A DNA stretch of 10,175 bases from CAITNM01 sp964446295 (lineage in GTDB: Bacteria; Pseudomonadota; Alphaproteobacteria; Paracaedibacterales; CAITNM01): the NCBI GenBank assembly GCA_964446295.1, contig CAYUNR010000052.1:1-10175 (forward strand), in the 5' to 3' direction. Of the stretch, positions 1 to 6,906 are shown in pieces. Numbering within the stretch: the stretch's first letter is position 1; every line of letters starts with the position of its first letter. The notes beneath the pieces are model-generated. The model was given only the letters and a program-made list of their open reading frames with translations, was not told where the DNA came from and ran no database searches. Both the position numbers and the translations under genes were made by a program.

Positions 1-2
1 AA

Positions 3-401
3 TCATTAGGGCATCTTTCCACGCCAGATGCTGTGGCAGTTAATGTAGGTAACCCGCATTTGGTATGCTTTGTGGAAAATATCGATTCAGTCGCTAGTTA
101 CGGCGAAGGATTAGAAAATCACCCTGCATTCCCACTGCGTACTAATGTTGATTTTGTGAAAATACTCGATTCTGGACATTTACAGCTAAAAGTTTGGGAA
201 CGTGGAACAGGTATTACGCCAGCTTGTGGTAGCGGCGCGTGTGCATCAGTGGTGGCTGCTTATGCCCATAAAAAAGTTGATCAAAAAACAAAAGTTTCTC
301 AAGCGGGTGGCGACCTTTGGATTCAGTGGGATGGGCAAAAATTGCACATGACAGGTCCTGCTGTGATTGTGTTTACGGGCACTTTTTTCTATAAGTCATG
401 A
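3..401 (+). CDS. dapF: Diaminopimelate epimerase, C-terminal part (5' end outside window)
   Basis: The cytoplasmic enzyme interconverts LL- and meso-diaminopimelate, the last step before lysine and the source of meso-DAP for peptidoglycan. The frame is open from base 3 with no start codon that must be used, so the gene begins upstream; about 132 residues of a family usually near 270-280 are visible. Two family signatures are clear: GNPH at bases 48-59, and ERGTGITPACGSGACAS, whose first Cys (codon 225-227) matches the second catalytic thiol (C217 in Haemophilus DapF). The partner catalytic Cys of the N-terminal half lies outside the window. The end (MTGPAVIVFTGTF) is also typical. The stop codon overlaps the recJ start in an ATGA, so the two are probably translationally coupled. 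The ATG at 33 is internal and not the real start. Identification is firm; exact length is unknown. Confidence 0.95.
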   Translation, partial: SLGHLSTPDAVAVNVGNPHLVCFVENIDSVASYGEGLENHPAFPLRTNVDFVKILDSGHLQLKVWERGTGITPACGSGACASVVAAYAHKKVDQKTKVSQAGGDLWIQWDGQKLHMTGPAVIVFTGTFFYKS

Positions 402-2137
402 AATCTCTAAAAGGTTTTGATTGGGTTTTAGCATCTGCCGAAGATCGGCGGGTAATGCAGTACATGCAATCGTACGAACTTCCTGAGTTCTTATCACGTA
501 TTCTTGTGGCCCGAGATATTCATTTTGATAAGGTGAAAGATTTTCTGAGTCCCTCATTGAAACGCTTTTTACCTGAGCCTTTTCTTTTAAACGACATGGA
601 AAAAGCAGTAAAACGTGCCGTTTCTGCAATCCAAACTAATCAAAAAATTGTTGTTTATGGCGATTACGATGTTGACGGGGCAACGTCTTCAGCTCTATTA
701 CGTCGTTATTTTCGCGATATTGGCGTAAGCACCGCATTGTATATTCCCGATCGTCTCGATGAAGGATACGGAGCAAATCCTGCTGCGTTAAAAAAATTAC
801 GTAAAGAAGGTAATGACCTGTGCCTTATGGTTGATTGCGGTACCACAGCTTTTGAAGCATTGGCGGAAGCAGCAACATGTGGGTTAGATGTTATTGTTCT
901 TGACCACCACACGGCTGAAACTAGCTTGCCTAGTGCTATAATCGTTAACCCAAATCGTTTAGATCAAGAACTTGGTGAACGAACTGATTTAAAGCTATTG
1001 TGCGCTGCAGGAGTAGCGTTTTTATTTATTGTGGCACTGAATCGTGCGCTTCGTGCTTCAGGTTACTTTCAAACTCATCAAGAACCTGATTTATTAAATT
1101 ATTTAGATATTGTTGCACTTGGCACTGTATGTGACGTCATGCCCTTAAAAGGGTTGAATCGCGCGTTGGTAACTCAGGGATTAAAAATTGCTCGCATGCG
1201 CAAAAATATAGGTCTTGCCACATTAACTGACGTGGCTGAACTAAAGGGTGGTATAACTTCTGCTTATCATTTTGGATTTATGATTGGCCCACGCATTAAT
1301 GCCGGTGGTAGAGTAGGGCAGGCTGACCTAGGATCACGTTTACTATTTACGCAAGACACTCTAGAAGCAAAAGAATTGGCAATTAGGCTAAATGAATTAA
1401 ATGCGCAACGCCAAGAAATTGAACGTCAAGTTTTAGAAGAAGCTGTTATTCAGGTGGAAACTCAAGATCTTAATTCACGTTCCGTAATTATGGTTAAGGG
1501 AAATAACTGGCATCCAGGTGTTATTGGAATTGTTTCAAGCCGTTTGAAAGATAAATATCACAAACCCACATTGGTAGTGACCGATTGGGAAGGTGAGCAA
1601 AAAGGCTCAGGACGTTCTGTTTCAGGACTCGACATGGGCGTGCTCATGCATCAGGCTTTGCATAAAAACCTACTTACAAAAGGTGGTGGCCATGCTATGG
1701 CTGCAGGTTTTACCATTACACCAGGTTGCTATGAAAGTTTTTATGATTTTATCGATGCCGCAGCCTTGCCTTGTATGCAAAATAGAGAGCTCAAGCTTAC
1801 CATAGACGGTTACCTAACTATTGATGGCTTAAATGAAGTATTCCTAAACCACGTGCAACAGCTAGAACCCTATGGTAGTGGTCATCCAACGCCTACATTT
1901 GCATTTAAACATATGATTTGTAATTTTGCCGATGTAGTAGGTGAACAACATATTCGCTTGCAGCTACAAGATGAAACAGGTAAACGTTTAAAAGCTATGG
2001 CTTTTCGGGCTATGCAAACGCCTTTGCAAGAAGTGCTTAACCATCGTGGTCCTCTTGAAATAGCAGGTAATGTCAAGCTAGACGAATGGCAAGGAAGACA
2101 GCAACTAACACTAATTGTTGACGATATAAGGATATAA
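398..2137 (+). CDS. recJ: Single-stranded-DNA-specific 5'-3' exonuclease RecJ
   Basis: RecJ degrades single-stranded DNA 5' to 3' in RecF-pathway recombination, mismatch repair and stalled-fork processing. At 579 residues it is the usual length (about 577 in E. coli). The DHH phosphoesterase motifs are in order: GDYDVDGA (residues 88-95), DCGT (146-149), DHH (169-171) and GTVCDVMPL (242-250). The DHHA1 half follows, with GPRINAGGR (297-305), WHPGVIGIVSSRL (371-383), GSGRSV (403-408) and GGGHAMAAG (429-437). The C-terminal OB-like region covers roughly 465-579. All metal-binding Asp/His positions that I can recognise are intact. The ATG lies inside the dapF stop (ATGA); only a weak purine stretch precedes it, so translation probably depends on coupling to dapF. 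dapD starts two bases after the stop. Its position among dap genes is unusual. Confidence 0.96.
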   Translation: MKSLKGFDWVLASAEDRRVMQYMQSYELPEFLSRILVARDIHFDKVKDFLSPSLKRFLPEPFLLNDMEKAVKRAVSAIQTNQKIVVYGDYDVDGATSSALLRRYFRDIGVSTALYIPDRLDEGYGANPAALKKLRKEGNDLCLMVDCGTTAFEALAEAATCGLDVIVLDHHTAETSLPSAIIVNPNRLDQELGERTDLKLLCAAGVAFLFIVALNRALRASGYFQTHQEPDLLNYLDIVALGTVCDVMPLKGLNRALVTQGLKIARMRKNIGLATLTDVAELKGGITSAYHFGFMIGPRINAGGRVGQADLGSRLLFTQDTLEAKELAIRLNELNAQRQEIERQVLEEAVIQVETQDLNSRSVIMVKGNNWHPGVIGIVSSRLKDKYHKPTLVVTDWEGEQKGSGRSVSGLDMGVLMHQALHKNLLTKGGGHAMAAGFTITPGCYESFYDFIDAAALPCMQNRELKLTIDGYLTIDGLNEVFLNHVQQLEPYGSGHPTPTFAFKHMICNFADVVGEQHIRLQLQDETGKRLKAMAFRAMQTPLQEVLNHRGPLEIAGNVKLDEWQGRQQLTLIVDDIRI

Positions 2138-2139
2138 AT

Positions 2140-2937
2140 ATGCAAAAAATTATAGAATCTGCATGGGATAATGTAGCGAATTTGACCGTAACAGATGAGC
2201 TAAGAAATGCAGTTGAGAAAACGCTTCAGCAACTTGATGCAGGTACAATTCGCGTTGCGACAAAAACCGCTGATGGTTGGCAGGTTAATACGTGGCTAAA
2301 AAAGGCAGTTTTGCTATCATTTCGCTTAAATTCTAATAAATTTCAGCAAGGTTACCCTGCTCCATTTTTTGATAAAGTTCCCTTAAAATCTGACAGCTGG
2401 ACTGCTGATCAATTTTTAAATTCAGGGTTCCGTAGTGTGCCGGGTTCGGTTGTGCGTCGCGGTGCGTATATTGCGAAAAACGTTGTGCTAATGCCAAGCT
2501 TCGTTAACATTGGTGCTTATGTTGATGAAGGAACCATGGTTGATACATGGGCAACAATTGGTTCTTGTGCGCAAATTGGCAAAAATTGTCATATCTCAGG
2601 TGGTACTGGAATAGGCGGAGTGCTTGAGCCTGTGCAGGCAGCTCCTGTTATTATTGAAGATAATTGCTTTATAGGAGCGCGTTCTGAAGTTGCCGAGGGT
2701 GTTATTGTTGAAACCGGTGCTGTGCTTAGCATGGGCGTGTTTATTGGTGCATCCACAAAAATAATTGATCGTCAGACTGGTGCTATTTACTTCGGGCGAG
2801 TTCCTGCATATTCAGTAGTTGTGCCTGGTTCACTTCCCTCATCAGGTGGTGTCAACCTTAGCTGTGCAGTTATTGTTAAAACCGTTGACGAAAAAACTCG
2901 TTCAAAAACTGGCATTAATGAATTATTGAGAGATTAA
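2140..2937 (+). CDS. dapD: 2,3,4,5-tetrahydropyridine-2,6-dicarboxylate N-succinyltransferase
   Basis: DapD transfers succinyl from succinyl-CoA to tetrahydrodipicolinate, the committing step of the succinylase branch of meso-DAP/lysine synthesis; it acts as a cytoplasmic trimer. The 265 residues are slightly shorter than the E. coli enzyme (274). The N-terminal helical domain covers about 1-100. The left-handed beta-helix of hexapeptide repeats runs about 105-235 and carries strong signatures: RRGAYI (106-111), PSFVNIGAYVDEGTMVDTWA (119-138), GSCAQIGKN (141-149), SGGTGIGGVLEP (153-164) and IEDNCFIGARSEV (172-184). The ATG is two bases after the recJ stop, with AAGGA at 2128-2132 at suitable spacing inside the recJ 3' end. 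dapE follows after two bases, so the consecutive enzymes are almost certainly cotranscribed. Identification is very secure. Confidence 0.97.
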   Translation: MQKIIESAWDNVANLTVTDELRNAVEKTLQQLDAGTIRVATKTADGWQVNTWLKKAVLLSFRLNSNKFQQGYPAPFFDKVPLKSDSWTADQFLNSGFRSVPGSVVRRGAYIAKNVVLMPSFVNIGAYVDEGTMVDTWATIGSCAQIGKNCHISGGTGIGGVLEPVQAAPVIIEDNCFIGARSEVAEGVIVETGAVLSMGVFIGASTKIIDRQTGAIYFGRVPAYSVVVPGSLPSSGGVNLSCAVIVKTVDEKTRSKTGINELLRD

Positions 2938-2939
2938 TC

Positions 2940-4037
2940 ATGAATGTTCTAGAGCTTGCTCAAAAACTTATTCAATTTGATACAGTTACTCCCAAGGGTT
3001 CTGAATGTTTAGATTTTATTGGGCAATATCTTGAATCATTTGGGTTTGAAGTATCTAGATTACCATTTGGTGATGTTGATAATTTGTTTGCTCGAAAAGG
3101 AACAGACGCGCCGCACATTATGTATGTTGGTCATGTTGATGTGGTGCCAACTGGTGAGGGTTGGACGCATGATCCATTTTCAGGTGTGGTGGAAAATGAT
3201 GTGTTATATGGACGAGGTGCTGTTGATATGAAAGGTTCCATAGCAGCATTTTTAGCAGCCATACCAAATATAAAAACTAATGGATCAACCAGTATACTGC
3301 TTACATCAGACGAAGAAGGCCCAGCTAAAGACGGGGTAGCCAAAGTTATTCCGTGGTTGAAAAAAAGCAATCAGATTCCTACCTTTGCTTTGGTGGGTGA
3401 GCCTACATCAGTTGATAAGATGGGTGATACCATTAAAAATGGCAGGCGTGGCAGCATTAGTTTTGACATAGTCGTTCATGGCAAGCAAGGGCATGTAGCA
3501 TATCCACACTTGGCAAATAATGCAGCTAATTCGCTGATTATGTTTCTTGGTGAGTTAATTTCAACTTCTCTTGATAAAGGGACAGCAGACTTTGATCCTA
3601 GCAACTTAGAAATTGTAAAATTGAATATGCCAAACAGTGCTTATAATGTAATTGCAGGCACCGCTTATGCTTCAGTAAATATACGTTTCAATACACTGCA
3701 TAGCTTTGAATCATTAACACAACGTATTAATTCGATAGCCAAAAAAGCAGAAAAACACTTTAAAGTTACTTTTTCAATAACACCACTACCATCAGCAGAG
3801 CCTTTCATTGCTGGTTCTTCGGAATGGACGAATATAGTATCAAAAGCCGTTGAAGCTGAAACTGGTGTTGCACCTATATGTTCAACGTCGGGTGGAACTT
3901 CAGATGCACGATTTATACACAAAATCTGTCCAGTCATTGAATTAGGGCTTTTGAACAAAACTGCACACCATGTTGATGAATGTGTGCCTATTAGTGATTT
4001 AGAAACTTTACAAAAAATTTACGAGCGAATTTTTTAG
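2940..4037 (+). CDS. dapE: Succinyl-diaminopimelate desuccinylase
   Basis: This dinuclear-zinc M20 peptidase-family enzyme removes succinate from N-succinyl-LL-DAP to give LL-DAP, the substrate of DapF encoded in the same run. It has 365 residues, close to the usual ~375. Expected metal and catalytic residues can be placed by motif: H65 and D67 in GHVDVVP, D96 in GRGAVDMKG, the Glu pair E125/E126 in SDEEGPAKDG (E125 the likely general base), E154 in GEPTS, and H343 in NKTAHHVDE. H185 in GKQGHVAYPH is the conserved dimerisation-domain His that reaches the partner active site. STSGGTSDARF (315-325) is also typical of DapE rather than of ArgE or generic M20 aminoacylases. GAGAG at 2928-2932 is a plausible ribosome binding site. 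A 55-base gap with no clear terminator separates it from the next gene. Confidence 0.96.
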   Translation: MNVLELAQKLIQFDTVTPKGSECLDFIGQYLESFGFEVSRLPFGDVDNLFARKGTDAPHIMYVGHVDVVPTGEGWTHDPFSGVVENDVLYGRGAVDMKGSIAAFLAAIPNIKTNGSTSILLTSDEEGPAKDGVAKVIPWLKKSNQIPTFALVGEPTSVDKMGDTIKNGRRGSISFDIVVHGKQGHVAYPHLANNAANSLIMFLGELISTSLDKGTADFDPSNLEIVKLNMPNSAYNVIAGTAYASVNIRFNTLHSFESLTQRINSIAKKAEKHFKVTFSITPLPSAEPFIAGSSEWTNIVSKAVEAETGVAPICSTSGGTSDARFIHKICPVIELGLLNKTAHHVDECVPISDLETLQKIYERIF

Positions 4038-4092
4038 TGAAAAGAAATTTGATTTCAGGTATATTCATCATCTCTAACATATTGAGCTAAAA

Positions 4093-5034
4093 ATGCGATT
4101 TGTATTATTTATTCTTATTTTTGTTTCGAATTGCTTGTTTCCAAAAGATGTTGTTTTTGTAAAATTAAACTCTGGCATTGGAAATCAAATGTTTCAATTC
4201 GCAGCAGCGTATAGCTTGGCTCAAACGATTGGCGCTGATCTCAAAATTGTTGCTTCTAATGATAGTGATGCTGACCTAAAAGACGTAAATGACAGAAAAT
4301 ACACATTGAATAATAAGGATTTTTGTTTTGATGGTATTGATTTTGTCTCAGAAGAAGAAATGAATAAAGAACCATTTGTTTATGTGTGGGAAGGAAGTGA
4401 CTATCAATCTTTAAAAGGAAAGGGACGAATTGTTATAGGAAGTTTCTTTGAATCAGAAATTTTCTTCAAAGCGCATGCAAAAAATATAAAGAAGATATTT
4501 TCTCAACGAAAAACAAAGACACCTTTTATCAAGAAACATCTACGAGAGATAAAAAAATGCAACAGTGTTGCTGTGCATATTCGCCGTGGTGATTTTAAAA
4601 ATTTCCCAGATAGAATTATGCCACTGACATATTATATGCAAGCAATGCAAAAATTTTCATCTTTAGAGAACGTGAAATTTTTTGTGTTCTCTGATGACCC
4701 AGAATATGTAAAAAGTTGTTTTTTTAACGCAGATAACATAGTGATTGTTTCAGATGTAACAGCAACAAAGCTTGAAGAATTTTACTTAATGACCCAGTGT
4801 AAACACTTCATCATTGCAAATTCTACATTTTCTTGGTGGGCCGCTTATTTATGCGAAAATCCAGCGGCTATCGTTGTCGCTCCGTCCCCGAAATATAAAG
4901 ATGATTATTTTTTGACATATCCAGAAGGAGATCAGCGTAACACTATGAAGTGGATACATACAGAAAAAGCATATCCGGATAATTGGAGAACAATAAATCC
5001 TTTTGCTCTTTTTCAAGTTCTAAGTCATTCTTGA
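4093..5034 (+). CDS. GT11 family glycosyltransferase, alpha-1,2-fucosyltransferase-like
   Basis: Family 11 enzymes transfer fucose from GDP-fucose onto galactose-type acceptors in O-antigen, capsule or other surface glycans; the acceptor here cannot be read from sequence. The 313 residues carry the family landmarks: SGIGNQMFQFAAAYSLA (27-43), GSFFESEIFF (116-125, the usual G-x-F-Q-S-x-x-x-F block), the nucleotide-sugar motif HIRRGDF (162-168, Phe where Tyr is commonest), FVFSDDPEYV (197-206) and ANSTFSWWAAYL (242-253). Unusually, residues 1-16 are strongly hydrophobic (MRFVLFILIFVSNCLF), like a signal peptide or membrane anchor; most bacterial members start just before the GxGNQ motif. A TTG at 4135 would give the standard cytosolic form but has no visible ribosome site, whereas TGAG precedes the ATG at 4093. 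GC looks lower than in the dap genes but similar to ftsX downstream, so composition alone does not show transfer. No glycan-synthesis neighbours are present. Confidence 0.85.
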   Translation: MRFVLFILIFVSNCLFPKDVVFVKLNSGIGNQMFQFAAAYSLAQTIGADLKIVASNDSDADLKDVNDRKYTLNNKDFCFDGIDFVSEEEMNKEPFVYVWEGSDYQSLKGKGRIVIGSFFESEIFFKAHAKNIKKIFSQRKTKTPFIKKHLREIKKCNSVAVHIRRGDFKNFPDRIMPLTYYMQAMQKFSSLENVKFFVFSDDPEYVKSCFFNADNIVIVSDVTATKLEEFYLMTQCKHFIIANSTFSWWAAYLCENPAAIVVAPSPKYKDDYFLTYPEGDQRNTMKWIHTEKAYPDNWRTINPFALFQVLSHS

Positions 5035-5184
5035 GGTTGAAAGCTAAAAAATTTAGTGGCTCATTTTTATGCTTCTCTCTTTCTTTTTTATAAGATTTTC
5101 TTCTACTCTTATCTAAGTGCAAAAACACGAGTCTGGATTTTAGTATTGTTAAGTGAGCATAAATACCGCTACATTTCACCAAGT
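5035..5184. other. Intergenic spacer between the GT11 gene and tRNA-Arg
   Basis: This AT-rich, pyrimidine-rich stretch has no convincing gene. Open frames crossing it on either strand have no family resemblance. Only a weak 5-bp stem (CTAAA 5044-5048 with TTTAG 5052-5056) follows the GT11 stop, with a T-run a few bases later; this is too weak to call a terminator. The distal part probably holds the tRNA promoter. Confidence 0.5.
5146..5175 (+). promoter_or_regulatory. Possible sigma70-type promoter for tRNA-Arg and ftsE operon
   Basis: TTGTTA (5146-5151) and TACATT (5170-5175) match the -35 and -10 consensus at four of six bases each, with an 18-base spacer. A start near 5182-5183 would leave a leader of only two or three bases before the mature tRNA. 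TAAATA at 5160-5165 is an alternative -10 but lacks a good -35 partner. This is inferred from position and weak matches only. Confidence 0.25.
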
Positions 5185-5261
5185 GCACCCGTAGCTCAGC
5201 TGGATAGAGCGTTGCCCTCCGAAGGCAAAGGCCGTACGTTCGAATCGTATCGGGTGCGCCA
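5185..5261 (+). tRNA. tRNA-Arg (anticodon CCG), CCA encoded
   Basis: A full 77-base cloverleaf can be folded. The acceptor stem is GCACCCG (5185-5191) with CGGGTGC (5251-5257), followed by discriminator G5258 and encoded CCA (5259-5261). The D stem is GCTC (5194-5197) with GAGC (5207-5210), around a loop with the conserved GG and an A at position 20, an arginine identity base. The anticodon stem is TTGCC with GGCAA around CTCCGAA, so the anticodon is CCG (5219-5221), reading CGG. The variable loop has five bases. The T stem GTACG/CGTAT (one G-T pair) closes TTCGAAT. All stems pair, so the gene looks functional. ftsE begins 23 bases after the CCA with no terminator between, which suggests a joint transcript processed at the tRNA 3' end. 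Confidence 0.97.
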
Positions 5262-5284
5262 GAGTTATTTTACGAGAATTAATC

Positions 5285-6022
5285 ATGCAACTTGCTGAAA
5301 AGTCATCCCCATTAGTTGATTTCCAAGATGTGAACTTTTCTTATAAAGGATCAAAACAAGACGTTTTGCATAAGGTTAACGTCATTTTTAGGTCTCATTC
5401 ATTTTATTTTTTAACCGGAGACAGTGGAATGGGGAAAACCTCATTCCTAAAATTAATTTATAATGGATTATTGCCTACAACTGGAAATATTAGTGTTTTT
5501 GGGATTAATACAAAAAATTTAAATATTAATTCACTGCCAGCTTTTCGCCAACAAATTGGCATTGTTCAGCAAAATTGTGAACTTTTTGAACACCTTACTA
5601 TTCAAGAAAATGTAGCACTAGCCTTGAAATTACAGGGAGTGACAGCAAAAAAAGCAAATATGCATGCAGAAGAATTGCTTGCTTGGTCAGGTCTTGGTGA
5701 CTATTTAACGCGTTTTTCTAAAGAACTCTCAGAAGGTCAGAAACAACGAGTAGCAGTTGCACGCGCGGTCATTCGTAAACCAAGACTATTATTAGCAGAT
5801 GAGCCTACAGGAAATGTTGATGAAGCCCAATCAAAACGATTAATAGGGTTATTTAAAGAATTAGTCAAAATGGGAACAACAGTCATTATTGCAACTCATA
5901 ATCGACAGCTTGTTGCATCTAAGGGATATACTGAATATCGTTTAAGGCACGGTGAGATTAGAGAATATAATGCTTTAAGAGGAACATCTAGCTTAACTGC
6001 ACAATTAATGAGGAAGGCATGA
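5285..6022 (+). CDS. ftsE: Cell division ATP-binding protein FtsE
   Basis: FtsE is the cytoplasmic ATPase of the FtsEX complex, which uses ATP to signal through FtsX and activate septal peptidoglycan hydrolases during division. The 245 residues contain all ABC ATPase elements: Walker A GDSGMGKT (45-52), Q-loop Q95/Q96 in GIVQQN, the signature at 148-152, Walker B LLLADEP (168-174) with catalytic Glu173, a D-loop at GNVD, and H-loop His205 in ATHN. The order and the KLIYNGLLPTTG stretch after Walker A resemble alphaproteobacterial FtsE. The signature reads LSEGQ rather than the usual LSGGE/LSGGQ, and the C-terminus extends some 20 residues past the usual end. The gene sits just after tRNA-Arg, with a weak ACGAGA ribosome site, and its stop overlaps the ftsX start. 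The ftsX neighbour makes this call much safer than the ATPase sequence alone. Confidence 0.93.
   Translation: MQLAEKSSPLVDFQDVNFSYKGSKQDVLHKVNVIFRSHSFYFLTGDSGMGKTSFLKLIYNGLLPTTGNISVFGINTKNLNINSLPAFRQQIGIVQQNCELFEHLTIQENVALALKLQGVTAKKANMHAEELLAWSGLGDYLTRFSKELSEGQKQRVAVARAVIRKPRLLLADEPTGNVDEAQSKRLIGLFKELVKMGTTVIIATHNRQLVASKGYTEYRLRHGEIREYNALRGTSSLTAQLMRKA
6011..6017 (+). promoter_or_regulatory. Strong ribosome binding site for ftsX
   Basis: AGGAAGG inside the last ftsE codons is the strongest Shine-Dalgarno match in the window. It ends one base before the ATG at 6019 and four before the ATG at 6022, so spacing slightly favours 6022 as the start actually used. The overlap with the ftsE stop implies coupled translation of the two subunits. 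Confidence 0.6.
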
Positions 6023-6906
6023 TGTTTTCAATGCCAAAAGACCTTCCTCTTCTGTACGACAAAAATCGTCGTACTTTTATGTTGATATTGTCGGTTTTAA
6101 TCGGGTTACTTTACCTAGCCTGTATTTCTTCAAATGGAGTGCGTGATTTTATAAGGGCATGGCAATTTAGTCCTGAGCAAGAAAATTATGTACTTATTCC
6201 TTACAGTGGTAGTGCCACACAATTGAAAGAAGACACTGCAGAATTAGAGAAGTTCTTAAAAAAATCTCCTCTTGTTAAAAGCTTTAAAAAGATCGATGAG
6301 CAATCATTTCAAAGAATGTTTAGTCCTCAGTCTGCTTCAAGTAAATCATGGATAGAATCCATTCCATTTCCTATTTTTATTGAATTGAATTTAAAGTCAT
6401 CATCTCAAAAAAAAGTAGATCTTATCGAAAAACAAATCAAAGAGATGGTTCCAGATGCACAGGTATACACTCAACCGCGCTACTCTGCAGAATTTGTATC
6501 ATCATTTCAAATTTTAAGTTACATATTAAACAGCATTATCGTTTGCTTTATTGTTGCATTTTTGGCCGTTATGGTGCTGATGACTCGCGCCATTTTTGCT
6601 CAACAAGAACAAAATATTGAACGTCTTTCATTGCTAGGAGCAACTCCAATTTACATCAAGAAATTATATTGTTGGTTTATGGCAAGGTGTATTTTTCTAA
6701 GTTCAATATATGGCTTTTTTGGAGCAAGTATTGCTTGTTGGGTTATTTATATGGCTACGCAGCACATGGCCTTTTTTCCTTATGGTTTTGCAGCTCCTTC
6801 ATTACTATTGTATTTGTTGTTGCCATGCTCTTGTCTTGTTGTCGGGGTTGGTATTACATATGTGTTGACAACAGGTCTGTTAAAAAAATTATGGTTATGC
6901 GCTTAA
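6019..6906 (+). CDS. ftsX: Cell division protein FtsX (permease-like subunit)
   Basis: FtsX is the inner-membrane partner of FtsE; its periplasmic loop relays ATPase activity to peptidoglycan hydrolase activators at the septum. The 295-residue protein has the family topology: a short cytoplasmic N-terminus, a first membrane segment at about 19-38, a periplasmic domain from about 40 to 165, then three membrane segments at about 167-190, 223-246 and 260-286. The cytoplasmic stretch ERLSLLGATPIYIKK (201-215) after the second segment matches the conserved FtsX coupling region, where xxLGA is typical. Sequence conservation is otherwise low, as usual for FtsX, so the assignment rests on topology, this motif and the ftsE overlap. 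Translation may start at 6019 (ATGA overlap) or 6022. The 3' end overlaps the next gene by 16 bases. Several rare Cys residues occur in the membrane segments. Confidence 0.9.
   Translation: MMFSMPKDLPLLYDKNRRTFMLILSVLIGLLYLACISSNGVRDFIRAWQFSPEQENYVLIPYSGSATQLKEDTAELEKFLKKSPLVKSFKKIDEQSFQRMFSPQSASSKSWIESIPFPIFIELNLKSSSQKKVDLIEKQIKEMVPDAQVYTQPRYSAEFVSSFQILSYILNSIIVCFIVAFLAVMVLMTRAIFAQQEQNIERLSLLGATPIYIKKLYCWFMARCIFLSSIYGFFGASIACWVIYMATQHMAFFPYGFAAPSLLLYLLLPCSCLVVGVGITYVLTTGLLKKLWLCA

Noticed and set aside
3665..3958. A 97-codon minus-strand open frame inside dapE, and similar minus-strand frames inside recJ and dapE
   Set aside because: They lie opposite well-recognised conserved coding sequence and show no independent features.
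4048..4060. TTTGATTTCAGGT occurs here and again at 7088-7100
   Set aside because: A single 13-base match, one copy intergenic and one inside the DUF218 coding region, with no extension or structure; most likely chance.
4038..4092. Possible promoter before the GT11 gene (TTGATT at 4049-4054, TAACAT at 4075-4080)
   Set aside because: The spacer is 20 bases, longer than normal, and both boxes are poor, so it was not listed as a feature.
4943..5188. An 81-codon minus-strand open frame crossing the GT11 3' end and the spacer
   Set aside because: Low-complexity Lys/Glu/Leu composition from AT-rich DNA, no ribosome site, and it would overlap the GT11 coding end.
5056..5298. An 80-codon + strand open frame covering the tRNA
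   Set aside because: Its PVAQLDRALPS-type segment is the translation of the tRNA-Arg itself, a classic false protein; the rest has no family resemblance.
6669..6890. Upstream extension of the DUF218 frame to an ATG inside ftsX
   Set aside because: It would overlap ftsX by 238 bases, has no DUF218 similarity, and the membrane anchor typical of the family begins at 6891/6897.
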